64,000 nucleotides of DNA from Bradyrhizobium sp. Ec3.3. Lineage in GTDB: Bacteria > Pseudomonadota > Alphaproteobacteria > Rhizobiales > Xanthobacteraceae. Below are positions 26,259 to 35,957 of this stretch, piece after piece; the stretch's first letter is position 1, and every line of letters starts with the position of its first letter. Both the position numbers and the translations under genes were made by a program. The DNA lies in NCBI RefSeq assembly GCF_000472925.1, contig NZ_AXAS01000001.1, positions 372,001 through 436,000 of the forward strand, in the 5' to 3' direction. Below the pieces are notes generated by a model that saw only the letters and a list, made by a program, of their open reading frames with translations, was not told the DNA's origin and made no database searches.

Positions 26259-27875
26259 CTACTCCGCCGCGAGCTTCACGTCCGGCGCGGCGGCGCGGAC
26301 TTCGGCGTCGACCTGGGCCTCGAACTTGGCAAAATTCTTCTGGAACATGCCGACCAGGGCGCGGGCAGTCTTGTCGAACTCGTCCTTGTCCTTCCAGGTG
26401 TTGACCGGGTTGAGGATCTCAGCTGGCACGCCCGGCAGCGCAGTCGGGACGGCGAAGCCGAAATACTTGTCGGTGCGGAATTCGACGTTGCGCAAGGAGC
26501 CGTCGAGTGCGGCGGTGAGCAGCGCGCGCGTCACCTTGATCGGCATGCGGCTGCCGACACCGTACTTACCGCCGGTCCACCCCGTGTTGACCAGCCAGCA
26601 ATCGACATTGTGCTGGGCGATCAGGTCGCGCAGCATGTTGCCGTAGACGGACGGATCAAGCGGCAGGAACGGCGAGCCGAAGCAGGTGGAGAATTCCGGC
26701 TGCGGCTCATTGCCGAGACCACGCTCGGTGCCCGCGACCTTCGCGGTATAGCCGGACAGGAAGTGATACATCGCCTGCGCCGGCGAGAGCTTTGCGATCG
26801 GCGGCAGTACGCCGAAGGCGTCGGCGGCGAGCATCACCACGTTCTTCGGCTGCGGCGCGCGGCCGGTGCGCGAGGCGTTCGGGATGAAATCGAGCGGATA
26901 GGCCGAGCGCGTGTTCTCGGTCTTGGAGCCGTCGTCGAAATCGACCACGCGGTTGTCGTCGTCGAGCACGCAGTTCTCGAGCACCGCGCCGAAGCGCGTC
27001 GAGGCGGCATGGATCTCGGGCTCGGCTTCCTTCGACAGCTTGATGCACTTGGCGTAGCAGCCGCCCTCGAAGTTGAACACGCCGTTCGGGCCCCAGCCGT
27101 GCTCGTCGTCACCGATCAGCGTGCGGTTCGGATCGGCCGACAGCGTCGTCTTGCCCGTGCCGGACAGGCCGAAGAAGATCGCGGTGTCGCCCCTGGCGCC
27201 GACATTGGCCGAGCAGTGCATCGGCATCACGCCACGCTCGGGCAGGTAATAGTTCAGCGTGGTGAAGACCGACTTCTTCATCTCGCCGGCATAGTACGAG
27301 CCGCCGATCAGCACGATCTTGCGCGCGAAGTCGATCGCGACGACGTTCTCCGACTTGCAGCCGTGACGTTTCGGATCGGCGCGGAAGCTCGGCATGTCGA
27401 TGATGGTGAGCTCGGGCACGAAGGTCGAGAGCTCGATCGCCTCGGGGCGGATCAGGAGCGTGCGGATGAACAGCGAGTGCCAGGCGAGCTCGGTGAAGAC
27501 GCGGGTCTTGATCCGGTAGGCCGGATCGGCGCCGCCATAGAGGTCCTGCGCGAACAGGCTCTTGCCCTCGGCGTGCTTGAGGAAATCCTGATAGAGCGTC
27601 TCGAACTGCTCCGCGGTGATCGACTGATTGCCGGCCCACCACATCTTCTTGTCGGTGGTGGCGTCGCGCACCGTGAACTTGTCTTTCGGGCTGCGGCCGG
27701 TGAATTCACCGGTGTCCGCGCAGAGCGCGCCATCAGCGGAGAGCACCGCTTCTCCGGCAGAGAGCGAGTGCTGATAAAGTTGTGGCGCGCCGAGGTTCCA
27801 GTGAACCCGCTTGAGATTCTTTAAGCCGAATTTATCGGCGCCGAAGGCACCGTTGCGCACGCCCGTCTCTTGCAC
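26259..27875 (-). CDS. pckA: Phosphoenolpyruvate carboxykinase (ATP)
   Basis: 538 residues from the GTG at 27875. This start is chosen because a strong AGGAGGA lies six bases upstream and the product then begins with [16 protein letters not shown], the usual start in the group. Motifs are kinase-1a [14 protein letters not shown] and kinase-2 IGDDEHGW, the PEPCK-specific GRSPKDKF and the oxaloacetate/Mn region [12 protein letters not shown]. It converts oxaloacetate plus ATP to phosphoenolpyruvate, the first step of gluconeogenesis and central for growth on C4-dicarboxylates, including in nodules if this is a symbiont. The ChvG/ChvI system about 4 kb away controls pckA in Agrobacterium and Sinorhizobium relatives (established for those species, inference here). 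Confidence 0.97.
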   Translation of the reverse strand: MQETGVRNGAFGADKFGLKNLKRVHWNLGAPQLYQHSLSAGEAVLSADGALCADTGEFTGRSPKDKFTVRDATTDKKMWWAGNQSITAEQFETLYQDFLKHAEGKSLFAQDLYGGADPAYRIKTRVFTELAWHSLFIRTLLIRPEAIELSTFVPELTIIDMPSFRADPKRHGCKSENVVAIDFARKIVLIGGSYYAGEMKKSVFTTLNYYLPERGVMPMHCSANVGARGDTAIFFGLSGTGKTTLSADPNRTLIGDDEHGWGPNGVFNFEGGCYAKCIKLSKEAEPEIHAASTRFGAVLENCVLDDDNRVVDFDDGSKTENTRSAYPLDFIPNASRTGRAPQPKNVVMLAADAFGVLPPIAKLSPAQAMYHFLSGYTAKVAGTERGLGNEPQPEFSTCFGSPFLPLDPSVYGNMLRDLIAQHNVDCWLVNTGWTGGKYGVGSRMPIKVTRALLTAALDGSLRNVEFRTDKYFGFAVPTALPGVPAEILNPVNTWKDKDEFDKTARALVGMFQKNFAKFEAQVDAEVRAAAPDVKLAAE

Positions 27876-27881
27876 GAAAAA

Positions 27882-27888
27882 TCCTCCT
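27882..27888 (-). promoter_or_regulatory. Strong ribosome-binding site of pckA
   Basis: AGGAGGA on the minus strand, six bases before the GTG at 27873-27875. It decides the start of pckA against the longer open frame extending to 28046. Confidence 0.8.
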
Positions 27889-28173
27889 AGAACCCGCATT
27901 ACTGGCGCGATCATCTTTGAGCGCCATCCATCGCGGCCACCGTGAATAATAGGCCGTCCGGCCTCGGCTGGACGACCTAATACTGATGAACGCTGGCGTT
28001 GCCAAGCCGATCCCGCAGGATTTGGTTTATTCAAGGGCCGGGCCAAAAGTCGCGCATGCCTACCCTGAAGCGCGTGCGTCGAAAACGATCAATGATCGCG
28101 CAACCAAATGGGCAAATCAGCGTTGTCCAGGATTTTGCAACGCACAATCCGCCACTGTTTTTCCAGCGCTGTT

Positions 28174-30759
28174 CTATCGTACCGCACCTTCTCCGATCAG
28201 CGCGAAGGGCGCCCAGATCGCAGGATAGGCATTGCGCGGTGAGGAGGCGTCATCGAGATAGGTTAACATTGCGCGCCGCAATGCTTCGGCACGGCCGATT
28301 GCTGGTTCGTTTTTGAGCAAGTCGAAAGTCGATGTGGTCAGCCGGGTGGCGGCCTCGGAATCCACTGCCCAATGCGAGACCAGAAGTGCACGCGCGCCGG
28401 CATAGAAGAACGCGCGCGCCAGTCCCGATAAAGCTTCCGCACCCGGCTTGTCACCGGCGATGGTGTTGCACGCCGAGAGCACGACCCAGTCTGCATTGAG
28501 CTTGAGCTGCGCGACTTCGCTTGCGGTAAGCAGGCCGTCGTCGAAATCGCTCGGCTGATCCGGCATCGAGAGCGCAAGCGAGGGCTCGCCCAATCCCTTG
28601 ACGTCGCCGGCGACGAGGCCATGGGTGGCGAAATAGATGATGCTGTATTGGGCAAGCGCTGCCCGCTTCAGCGTCGTCTCGCTGGCATCGCGGCCGAGAT
28701 GGACATCGGCGTCGGCAGCACCGACGTCCTTCGCCACGGCACCAAGCTCGTCTGCCGTATCGGGCAGCTGTGGCAGTGCCTGGGCGAGCCGCGCGCGATC
28801 GACGCCGGCGCCGCGCCAGAAATCGGTATAGGCGAGCGTCGCAATGCTGCGCGCGACGGTCTTCGTGGCGCGCCGGTCCGCGGGCGCCTCCTGCGTGGGA
28901 TTGAACAGGGGATCGCCAAAGCCGGTCATCGGCTTGACGCTCTGATCCCTGCGCGCAAACGCGCGCAGGGACTTCAGGCTGACCACCGAGGGCAACACCG
29001 AGACCGCCTGGCGCCGCAACAGCCACGCGGCGCCGCGATAGCCTTCGAGCGTATCGGGTATCGCAGCTTGCGGCTTCTCGGTGACGAGCAGATGAAACGG
29101 CAGTGCCGTCAGCGCACCGGAGGGGACCACGAGCAGGCTGCGCTTGTCCTTTGTAAGCGCCTCGACTGGCCCGAGCAGCGTCACATAGAGCTCGTTGGCG
29201 AGCGCAAGATCGAACAGCCCCGACTTATCAGAGGAAGCGCGGGCCTTGCCGACATCGAGCCCCTTGCGGAACGCCGAGACCTTTTGCGCGAGCGCGTCGG
29301 TGCCGAGCGGAATCCGTTTCCAGTCGACGCCTTCGCGCGTAATCGCGATGACATAGCTCTCCTTGTCGATGACAGAGAAGAGTGCCATCGCTTCGTCGGC
29401 CGATAGCAGCGCCTGGATCTCTTTGACCGCCAGCGGCAGTGGATTGGAGAGCGAGGCATAATCCGGGAATTCGACGGCAAGTGTTTTCTGCAAGCTCGCG
29501 CGCTCGCTCGCGATCGCCGCAAGGCGTTGCCGGTTGCGCTGCTCGGTGGCCGCATCGCGCTGCGCGGACTGCTTTGACACCGCGGCGATGATCGCCTTGT
29601 CCAGTGTATCGGCCTCTGCGGCGAGATCCTGATCCCGCCGCACCAGTTCGGCGAGCCGGTCGCTGCCGGCCGCGAGCCGCACCGCGAGCTTGTTCACGGC
29701 CGACGCGGCAGAGGACTGCGTGCCGCGCTGGATGGCGGCGAGCGCGTCATCCAGCGACTTGTCGTCAGCCAGCAATTGCTGCTGCCGCGCGGCCAACAGG
29801 ACCGGCAGCACGACGCGGAGCTGTGCGCGATTGTTGGCGAGCGTCCTCTGCACGAGCGGCAGCGCTTCGGCGGCGCGTCCCGAGGCCTGGAGGAAATAGG
29901 CAAGATTGCTGGTCGAGGTCGCGACATCGGGATGATCAGGACCAAGCGCACGCTCGCGGATCGACAGCCCGCGGCGATAAAGCGGTTCGGCATCCGCATA
30001 CCGCTGCTCGTGCTCATAGAGCCCGGCAAGATTGTTCAGCGAGCGCGCAACATCCGGATGATCGGCGCCCAGCACCTTTTCGCGGATCGCTAGCGAGCGC
30101 TTGATCGGCGCTTCGGCATCCGCATCGCGGTTGAGATCGCGATAGAGCTGGCCGAGATTGTTGAGCAGCGTCGCGACCGCCGGATGCTCGGGACCGCCGG
30201 CCTTCTGGTAGATCGCGAGCGCGCGCTGAAACAACGGTTCGGCGTCGGCATAGCGTTCCTGCTTCACATAGAGCGTGGCGAGATTGTTGAGGGACTGGCC
30301 GACATCGGGATGCTCGCGCGGCAACGTCTTTTCGCGGATGGCAAGCGCACGCTTGAACAGCGGCTCGGCCTCAGCGAAGCGTTGCTGACGTTGATAGAGC
30401 GCGGCAAGGTTGTTCAGCTCGGGCGCGATCTCCGGCGTGTCGAGGCCGAGAGATTTTTCCAGCAAAGCGACCGCGCGCTTGTAGAGCGGCTCGGCCTGGT
30501 CGTCATGACCTTGCGCGGCGTAGATCTGCGCGAGATTGTTCAGCGCACCGGCGAGGTCGCGGGTGTTGTTGCCCTTCTCGAGGCTTGCCACCATGGCCTG
30601 CGCCAGTGACAAGGCTTCCGCATATTTGCCGGCGCGACTGAGCTCGTTGATCTTGGCGCTTTGCGCGGCGAGATTCTGCGCCGTGGCGGAAGTGGCGAAG
30701 GATGCGCCGAGCGCGAGCGCAAGGCCCGCCGCCAGCGCCAAACGTCCATATCGTGTCAT
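28174..30759 (-). CDS. Secreted TPR-CHAT protein (caspase-like fold)
   Basis: 861 residues. A signal peptide of about 27 residues (ending ATSATAQ) is followed by six to seven kinesin-light-chain-type TPRs (about 40-320; repeats of [19 protein letters not shown]), a helical linker with a coiled-coil-like stretch (about 330-450), and a CHAT domain. The catalytic pair is visible: His713 in [10 protein letters not shown] and Cys764 in [13 protein letters not shown] proteases are clan CD relatives of caspases and separase, and fused TPRs usually recruit the substrate or a regulator. The export signal argues for a periplasmic or outer-membrane site. It stands between pckA and a HugZ-like gene, both with no obvious link, so its target is unknown. 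Confidence 0.9.
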   Translation of the reverse strand: MTRYGRLALAAGLALALGASFATSATAQNLAAQSAKINELSRAGKYAEALSLAQAMVASLEKGNNTRDLAGALNNLAQIYAAQGHDDQAEPLYKRAVALLEKSLGLDTPEIAPELNNLAALYQRQQRFAEAEPLFKRALAIREKTLPREHPDVGQSLNNLATLYVKQERYADAEPLFQRALAIYQKAGGPEHPAVATLLNNLGQLYRDLNRDADAEAPIKRSLAIREKVLGADHPDVARSLNNLAGLYEHEQRYADAEPLYRRGLSIRERALGPDHPDVATSTSNLAYFLQASGRAAEALPLVQRTLANNRAQLRVVLPVLLAARQQQLLADDKSLDDALAAIQRGTQSSAASAVNKLAVRLAAGSDRLAELVRRDQDLAAEADTLDKAIIAAVSKQSAQRDAATEQRNRQRLAAIASERASLQKTLAVEFPDYASLSNPLPLAVKEIQALLSADEAMALFSVIDKESYVIAITREGVDWKRIPLGTDALAQKVSAFRKGLDVGKARASSDKSGLFDLALANELYVTLLGPVEALTKDKRSLLVVPSGALTALPFHLLVTEKPQAAIPDTLEGYRGAAWLLRRQAVSVLPSVVSLKSLRAFARRDQSVKPMTGFGDPLFNPTQEAPADRRATKTVARSIATLAYTDFWRGAGVDRARLAQALPQLPDTADELGAVAKDVGAADADVHLGRDASETTLKRAALAQYSIIYFATHGLVAGDVKGLGEPSLALSMPDQPSDFDDGLLTASEVAQLKLNADWVVLSACNTIAGDKPGAEALSGLARAFFYAGARALLVSHWAVDSEAATRLTTSTFDLLKNEPAIGRAEALRRAMLTYLDDASSPRNAYPAIWAPFALIGEGAVR

Positions 30760-30840
30760 GAAAACTCTCGCTGCCGACCCGGGCCAAATTGCTTGACCAT
30801 GGGTCGCAGCGAGGAGCGCCGCCGTTCAAGCCGGCTGTTG

Positions 30841-31578
30841 CTAACCGCCCTTGGCCCGCGCCTCACCCGCCAGTCTGACCAGCATCTTGCGCAGCGCGTT
30901 GCCGTCAGTCACCCGCTCGGGGAACTCGAGCCGCAGCACGGCCTGTTCCGACTGCATATTGATCCCCTCAGGATCGCAGCCGGTACAGCGCCAGTCGCCC
31001 TCGGCCGCGCCGAGCAGTTTTGTCGCATACAGAGCCATGGTGTCGCGATGGTCGGCATTCATGTGCGCGACCGCGCCCTCCTCGGCTTCAAGCAGCTCAT
31101 CGGCGCCAGCGAGGTCCGTGAGGAACTGCGCGGGCTTCAGATCGACGATCCGGCCGAATCCGGCAACCAGATGAGTTCCGGACGGCCTGATCCGGAAGAA
31201 GGAAAAATCCTTAAACGAAACAAAGTCTTCCGCAGATGGATGGGCGGCAAGATAGCGCCGGCGCAGGAGCTCCAGCTCGCCTTCCGTCCCCTGCTCCGCC
31301 CGTCCCGACAGCATGATCCGGGCCCCTTCCAGGGGATCGCCGGGGGCGCGCTCATCCAGCATCAACGAGACCCGGCCGTCGGCCAGGATGTTCTTGGTAT
31401 GCACGGCGAGCCGCGAGATCAGCAGGATCGGCGATGCGTCGGGGTGGCTCGCCAGATTGACGAGGGAGCAATAGGGATCGCCGGTATTGGGCATCAGGGT
31501 CGCGAGCGCCCCCTGCCGGGAGCGCCGCAACAGCGATTTGGCGAGCTTTCCGGGGTCGAAATCGGAGGTCGGTTGCAT
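30841..31578 (-). CDS. HugZ-like pyridoxamine-phosphate-oxidase-fold flavoprotein with DUF2470
   Basis: 245 residues. The N-terminal split-barrel domain (about 10-150) has the family pattern GALATLMPNTGDPYCSLVNLA and SRLAVHTKNILADGRVSLML. The C-terminal DUF2470 domain (about 165-240) carries EEGAVAHMNADHRDTMALYA. Relatives include HugZ, which degrades or binds haem, and FMN-dependent oxidases. Haem handling is plausible but not shown by the sequence alone. It is co-directional with the TPR-CHAT gene, 81 bases upstream of it. Confidence 0.88.
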   Translation of the reverse strand: MQPTSDFDPGKLAKSLLRRSRQGALATLMPNTGDPYCSLVNLASHPDASPILLISRLAVHTKNILADGRVSLMLDERAPGDPLEGARIMLSGRAEQGTEGELELLRRRYLAAHPSAEDFVSFKDFSFFRIRPSGTHLVAGFGRIVDLKPAQFLTDLAGADELLEAEEGAVAHMNADHRDTMALYATKLLGAAEGDWRCTGCDPEGINMQSEQAVLRLEFPERVTDGNALRKMLVRLAGEARAKGG

Positions 31579-31823
31579 CTGATTCTCTTCGGTTTTCCGG
31601 CTTTTACGGGTTGCAAGGCCGGCCTTTTCGGGGTTAAACGGGGTCCGGTTATGGGTCGGACCACGGCTGCTTCGCCGTGTTTCCAGGAACTTTGGTCACA
31701 CTTCAGCCCAGCTTGCATTGCTCGGTGACAAGGTTCGAACCCCAGGTTGGGGGCCCATGTACGCGGCGCATCACTTAATTGCTCGCCGTTTTAGATCACG
31801 ACCCCAACGGAAAGCAGAGGCTC

Positions 31824-32525
31824 ATGCCCACAATCGCTTTGGTCGACGACGACCGCAACATTCTCACATCCGTCTCGATCGCGCTGGAAGCCGAAGGCTA
31901 CCGCATCATGACGTACACCGACGGCGCCTCTGCGCTGGACGGCTTCCGCACCACGCAGCCCGATCTTGCCATCCTCGACATCAAGATGCCGCGCATGGAC
32001 GGCATGGAGACGCTGCGGCGGTTGCGCCAGAAATCCGATCTGCCGGTGATCTTCCTCACCTCCAAGGACGAGGAGATCGACGAGCTGTTCGGCCTCAAGA
32101 TGGGTGCCGACGATTTCATACGCAAACCGTTCTCGCAGCGGCTGCTGGTCGAGCGCGTCAAGGCAGTGCTGCGCCGCTCGGCACCGAAGGATCCGACCGC
32201 CGCGCCGAAGGAGAACGACGCCAAGGCGCTCGATCGCGGCCTTCTGCGCATGGATCCCGAACGGCACACCTGCACCTGGAAGAACGAACCGGTGACGCTG
32301 ACGGTCACCGAATTCCTGATCCTGCAGGCACTGGCGACCCGGCCCGGCGTGGTGAAGAGCCGCAACGCGCTGATGGACGCCGCCTATGATGACCAGGTCT
32401 ATGTCGACGATCGCACCATCGACAGTCACATCAAGCGGCTGCGCAAGAAGTTCAAGGTGGTCGACAACGAGTTCGAGATGATCGAGACGCTTTACGGCGT
32501 CGGCTACCGCTTCAAGGAAGCCTGA
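31824..32525 (+). CDS. chvI: Two-component response regulator ChvI
   Basis: 233 residues from the ATG at 31824. The receiver domain has the phospho-acceptor Asp52 in [13 protein letters not shown], acidic pair DDD at 8-10, Thr in FLTSKDE and Lys in FIRKPF. The OmpR/PhoB-type winged helix follows, with [14 protein letters not shown] and [10 protein letters not shown]. ChvI with ChvG responds to acid, cell-envelope stress and succinoglycan status in rhizobia and agrobacteria, and is needed for symbiosis or virulence there. It is 101 bases upstream of chvG, and the synteny with hprK and the PTS genes is the classical alphaproteobacterial order. Confidence 0.95.
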   Translation: MPTIALVDDDRNILTSVSIALEAEGYRIMTYTDGASALDGFRTTQPDLAILDIKMPRMDGMETLRRLRQKSDLPVIFLTSKDEEIDELFGLKMGADDFIRKPFSQRLLVERVKAVLRRSAPKDPTAAPKENDAKALDRGLLRMDPERHTCTWKNEPVTLTVTEFLILQALATRPGVVKSRNALMDAAYDDQVYVDDRTIDSHIKRLRKKFKVVDNEFEMIETLYGVGYRFKEA

Positions 32526-32626
32526 GGCGATCGCCTCCTTCGGGGACTTTGCGGACTGACGTTGCCGTCGGTCTCGGCTAAGATGCGGGACCAAACGCAC
32601 GACCAGTCCTAACGCGGGCGTAAGCA

Positions 32627-34429
32627 TTGCTTGACCGGACGCAGCCTGATGCAAACCTGAACGCCGCCGACGTCACGTCGGCGGGCGTTCAGGAGTATTC
32701 GGCCGAGGAGAAGCAGGTCACGCAAGGCTGGCGGCCGCTGAACTGGCTCAAGCGCGCCGGGCAGTTCTTCTTCGCGCTCTCCTTCTCGAGCCTCACCCGC
32801 CGCATCGTCTCGCTGAACCTCGCCGGCCTGGTCGCGCTGGTCGCGAGCATCCTTTATCTGTCGCAGTTCCGTGCCGGCCTGATCGACGCGCGCGCGCAGA
32901 GCCTTTTGGTGCAGGGCGAAATCATCGCGGGTGCGATCGCGGCCTCCGCGACGGTACAGACCAACGCCATCACCATCGACCCCGACCGGCTGCTCGATCT
33001 CAAGCTCGGCGACAGCTATGGCGGGTCCGACGACTATTCGCCGCTGGATTTCCCGATCAATCCGGAGCGCGTGGCGCCGGTGTTGCGCACGCTGATCTCG
33101 CCGACCAAGACGCGCGCCCGGATCTACGATCCCAACGGCATCCTCCTGCTCGACAGCCGCAACCTCGAGAACGTGCTGCGCTACGACCTGCCGCCGCCGT
33201 CCGAGAAGCCCGGCATTCTCGAACGCGGCATGACCTCGGTGCGCACCTGGCTCAACCGCGGCGACCTGCCGCTCTATCGCGAGCTCGGGCCCGAGAACGG
33301 CAATGGCTATGACGAGGTCGGCGATGCGCTGAAGGGCCAGAAGCGGTCGATGGTGCGGGTCAACTCGCGCGGCGAGGTCATCGTCTCGGTCGCGGTCCCC
33401 GTGCTGCGCTCGCGCGCCATCCATGGCGCGCTGATGCTGTCAACGCAAGGCGATGACATCGACCAGATGGTCACCGCCGAGCGGCTGGCGATCCTGAAAG
33501 TCGGCGGCGTCGCCGCCGCCGTCATGATCATGCTGTCGCTGCTGCTCGCAAGCACGATCGCAGGTCCCGTGCGGCGCCTTGCCGACAGCGCCGAGCGCGT
33601 CCGCCGCCGCATCAAGTCCCGCGTCGAGATCCCCGACTTCACCCGCCGCCGCGACGAAATCGGCCATCTCTCCGGCGCGCTGCGCGACATGACCAATGCG
33701 CTCTATCGCCGCATCGAGGCGATCGAGATGTTCGCCGCAGACGTCGCGCACGAGCTGAAGAACCCCCTGACCTCGCTGCGCTCGGCGGTCGAGACCTTGC
33801 CGCTGGCGCGCAACGACACCAGCCGCGCGCGCCTGCTGGAAGTGATCGAGCACGACGTGAAGCGGCTCGACCGGCTGATCTCGGACATTTCGGATGCGAG
33901 CCGGCTCGACGCCGAATTGCAGCGGCAGGATGCGATCCCCGTCAATCTCAGACGCCTGCTGACGACGCTCACCTCGGTCGCCAACGAAACCAAGCTCGGC
34001 CACGACGTCGCGGTCGAAACCCGCTTCGAGGGCCGCGGCCCGACCGACGGCCTGTCCGTGAACGGCCACGATTCGCGGCTCGGGCAGGTGATCTCCAATC
34101 TCCTGTCGAACGCGCAGTCCTTCTCCGAGCCCGGCAACAAGGTGCGCATGACCTGCCGCCGGGTGCGGATCGAGATCGAGATCGTGGTCGACGATGACGG
34201 CCCCGGCATCCGCGAGGACGCGCTGGAGCGCATCTTCGAGCGCTTCTACACCGATCGCCCGCATCAGGGCTTCGGCCAGAACTCCGGCCTCGGCCTGTCG
34301 ATCTCCAAGCAGATCATCGAGGCCCATGGCGGACGCATCTGGGCGGAAAATCGCGCTGGTCCCGCGGACGCCGACGGCGTGCCCACGGTTGCCGGCGCGC
34401 GCTTCGTGGTGAGGCTGCCGGCGCTATGA
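32627..34429 (+). CDS. chvG: Two-component sensor histidine kinase ChvG
   Basis: 600 residues from a TTG at 32627. Two membrane segments (about 45-80 and 285-310) border a periplasmic sensor domain of about 200 residues, followed by HAMP, the dimerisation domain with His375 in AADVAHELKNPL, and an ATPase domain with N box and G boxes (VDDDGPGI, GLGLSISKQIIEAHGG). It phosphorylates ChvI. In relatives the periplasmic inhibitor ExoR binds the sensor domain; no exoR is in the window. The end overlaps the next start by four bases. Confidence 0.95.
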   Translation: MLDRTQPDANLNAADVTSAGVQEYSAEEKQVTQGWRPLNWLKRAGQFFFALSFSSLTRRIVSLNLAGLVALVASILYLSQFRAGLIDARAQSLLVQGEIIAGAIAASATVQTNAITIDPDRLLDLKLGDSYGGSDDYSPLDFPINPERVAPVLRTLISPTKTRARIYDPNGILLLDSRNLENVLRYDLPPPSEKPGILERGMTSVRTWLNRGDLPLYRELGPENGNGYDEVGDALKGQKRSMVRVNSRGEVIVSVAVPVLRSRAIHGALMLSTQGDDIDQMVTAERLAILKVGGVAAAVMIMLSLLLASTIAGPVRRLADSAERVRRRIKSRVEIPDFTRRRDEIGHLSGALRDMTNALYRRIEAIEMFAADVAHELKNPLTSLRSAVETLPLARNDTSRARLLEVIEHDVKRLDRLISDISDASRLDAELQRQDAIPVNLRRLLTTLTSVANETKLGHDVAVETRFEGRGPTDGLSVNGHDSRLGQVISNLLSNAQSFSEPGNKVRMTCRRVRIEIEIVVDDDGPGIREDALERIFERFYTDRPHQGFGQNSGLGLSISKQIIEAHGGRIWAENRAGPADADGVPTVAGARFVVRLPAL

Positions 34430-34875
34430 GCGAGGACAGCGCCAGCGTCCACGCTTCCGCGGTCAAAATCGGGAATAGGGCTGTGCTGATCCGGGGGCCC
34501 TCAGGCGCGGGCAAGTCGCGCCTTGCCTTCGATTTGATCATGGCAAGCCGCGCCGGGGTGGTCGAAGCTGCCGTTTTGGTGGGCGATGACCGTGTCCATC
34601 TGGCGACACTCGGCAACGAAATTGTGGTCCGCCCTGCCCCTGTCCTGGCCGGCCTGATCGAAATCAGAGGCCTCGGCATCCGCCGCTGTGACTTCGTGGA
34701 CCATGCGACGGTCGGCCTCGTGGTCGATCTCGCCGCGCCCGACGCGGAGCGCCTGCCACAGCCGGAAGCGCTGAAAACCACCATTTCCGGCGTCGAATTA
34801 CCGCGAATCCCGGTCGGAGCCGGTTACCAGCCCCTTCCCCTGGTTGTCGCGGTCTTGACCACTACCAAGAGTTAA
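34426..34875 (+). CDS. hprK: Short HPr kinase/phosphorylase
   Basis: 149 residues, about half the length of the Firmicutes enzyme: it keeps only the C-terminal catalytic domain, as usual in alphaproteobacteria. The Walker A motif GPSGAGKS is at 24-31, and the HprK signature region VGDDRVHL/IEIRGLGI is present. It phosphorylates HPr on its regulatory serine (Ser68 in the HPr encoded 1 kb downstream). It overlaps chvG by ATGA, coupling its expression to the sensor kinase. Confidence 0.93.
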   Translation: MSEDSASVHASAVKIGNRAVLIRGPSGAGKSRLAFDLIMASRAGVVEAAVLVGDDRVHLATLGNEIVVRPAPVLAGLIEIRGLGIRRCDFVDHATVGLVVDLAAPDAERLPQPEALKTTISGVELPRIPVGAGYQPLPLVVAVLTTTKS

Positions 34876-34886
34876 TCTTCCCTTAA
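34872..34886 (+). promoter_or_regulatory. Candidate CtrA-binding site (TTAA-N7-TTAA)
   Basis: TTAATCTTCCCTTAA is an exact TTAA-N7-TTAA, the consensus bound by the alphaproteobacterial cell-cycle regulator CtrA. It overlaps the hprK stop and lies about 200 bases before the EIIA start, in the only sizeable gap of the block. It could mark a separate promoter for the EIIA-HPr pair. Confidence 0.4.
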
Positions 34887-35083
34887 GCCGTCCCGCGATT
34901 GTTTGAAGGGGAATGGTAACCATATGAGTCCCACTATCGCGACCGAATAGACCGGCGCATTTCCCCTCATCCATCCGTCTAGTTTCAGGGAGATACGCAA
35001 CATCCCCTCTTGCGCGGGGGCTCTGGATGGTCAAAGTGGCGCGTTCGTGCGGCGCACCAAGAGCGCCCGCGAGGAGTTTTCCG

Positions 35084-35485
35084 ATGATTGGTCTAGTACT
35101 TGTGACCCACGGGCGCCTTGCCGACGAATTCAAGGCAGCGCTTGAGCACGTCATGGGCCCACAAAAGCAAATCGAAGCGATCACGATCGGCGCCGAGGAT
35201 GATTCCGATCTCTGTCGAAGCGACATTATCGAGGCGGTTAATCGCGTCGATTCCGGCGACGGCGTTGCGATCCTCACCGACATGTTCGGCGGCACGCCGT
35301 CCAACCTTGCAATATCCTGCATGAGCCGACCCAAGGTCGAAGTGCTCGCGGGCATCAATCTTCCGATGCTGGTTAAGCTCGCCAAGGTGCGCGAGGAGCG
35401 CGCGCTGCCCGACGCGATCGCGATGGCCCAGGAAGCGGGCCGCAAATACGTCACCATCGCCAGCCGCGTGCTCGCCGGCAAATGA
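35084..35485 (+). CDS. PTS EIIA-Man-type component
   Basis: 133 residues from the ATG at 35084; the open frame upstream to 35027 has no family sequence. The phosphorylated His9 is in VLVTHGRLADEF, and the conserved ILTDMFGGTPSN region completes the mannose-class IIA fold. No EIIB, C or D subunit is encoded, which is normal in alphaproteobacteria, where this EIIA acts as a regulatory phosphocarrier and in relatives influences ChvG/ChvI. It overlaps the HPr gene by ATGA. Confidence 0.94.
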   Translation: MIGLVLVTHGRLADEFKAALEHVMGPQKQIEAITIGAEDDSDLCRSDIIEAVNRVDSGDGVAILTDMFGGTPSNLAISCMSRPKVEVLAGINLPMLVKLAKVREERALPDAIAMAQEAGRKYVTIASRVLAGK

Positions 35486-35820
35486 GCGACGACGCGCCAC
35501 TCGGAAGTGAGGCCAGTCCTCCTGCGGGAGCTGGCGTGCCCGAAGGGGCGATCTCCAAAGAGCTCCTGATCATCAACAAGCGCGGTCTGCACGCGCGCGC
35601 GTCCGCAAAGTTCGTGCAGGCGGTGGAACGCTTCAGCGCGCAGGTCTGGGTGACGCGCGGGGGCGAGACCGTCGGCGGCACCTCGATCATGGGATTGATG
35701 ATGCTGGCCGCAGGGCCCGGCACGACGATCACCGTCTCAGCCAAAGGCGATGACGCCGAAGCCGCGCTCGCCGCGATCACCGAGCTCGTTGAAAGCAAGT
35801 TCAACGAGGAAGGGACGTAG
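35482..35820 (+). CDS. HPr phosphocarrier protein
   Basis: 112 residues, about 22 longer than E. coli HPr because of a Pro/Ala-rich N-terminal extension. The phospho-acceptor His37 lies in NKRGLHARASAKFV and the regulatory Ser68 in GGTSIMGLMML, matching the HPr kinase encoded upstream. It relays phosphate from enzyme I-Ntr to EIIA. It is the last gene of the chvI-chvG-hprK-EIIA-HPr block. Confidence 0.95.
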   Translation: MSDDAPLGSEASPPAGAGVPEGAISKELLIINKRGLHARASAKFVQAVERFSAQVWVTRGGETVGGTSIMGLMMLAAGPGTTITVSAKGDDAEAALAAITELVESKFNEEGT

Positions 35821-35844
35821 GCGGCTTCAGCGAATGAAGCTGCC

Positions 35845-35933
35845 GTAGGGTGTGCAAAGCGAAGCGTGCCCACCATGTCTCCAGTTCTCGACAGAAGTGG
35901 TGGCACGGCGCTTCGCGCCTTTGCCCACCCTAC
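35845..35933. repeat. Inverted repeat, GTAGGGTG type
   Basis: GTAGGGTGTGCAAAGCGAAG then CGTGCCCACC is mirrored by GGTGGCACGGCGCTTCGCGC then CTTTGCCCACCCTAC, with about 28 bases between. This is a third palindrome family, lying between the convergent HPr and glycosyltransferase genes. Confidence 0.8.
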
Positions 35934-35957
35934 AGCTACAGCTTGCTGCGATCAGGA

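Noticed and set aside
31716..31760. GGTTCGAACC with neighbouring sequence, resembling a tRNA T-loop
   Set aside because: The five-base stems on either side do not pair on either strand, and no acceptor or anticodon arm can be drawn.
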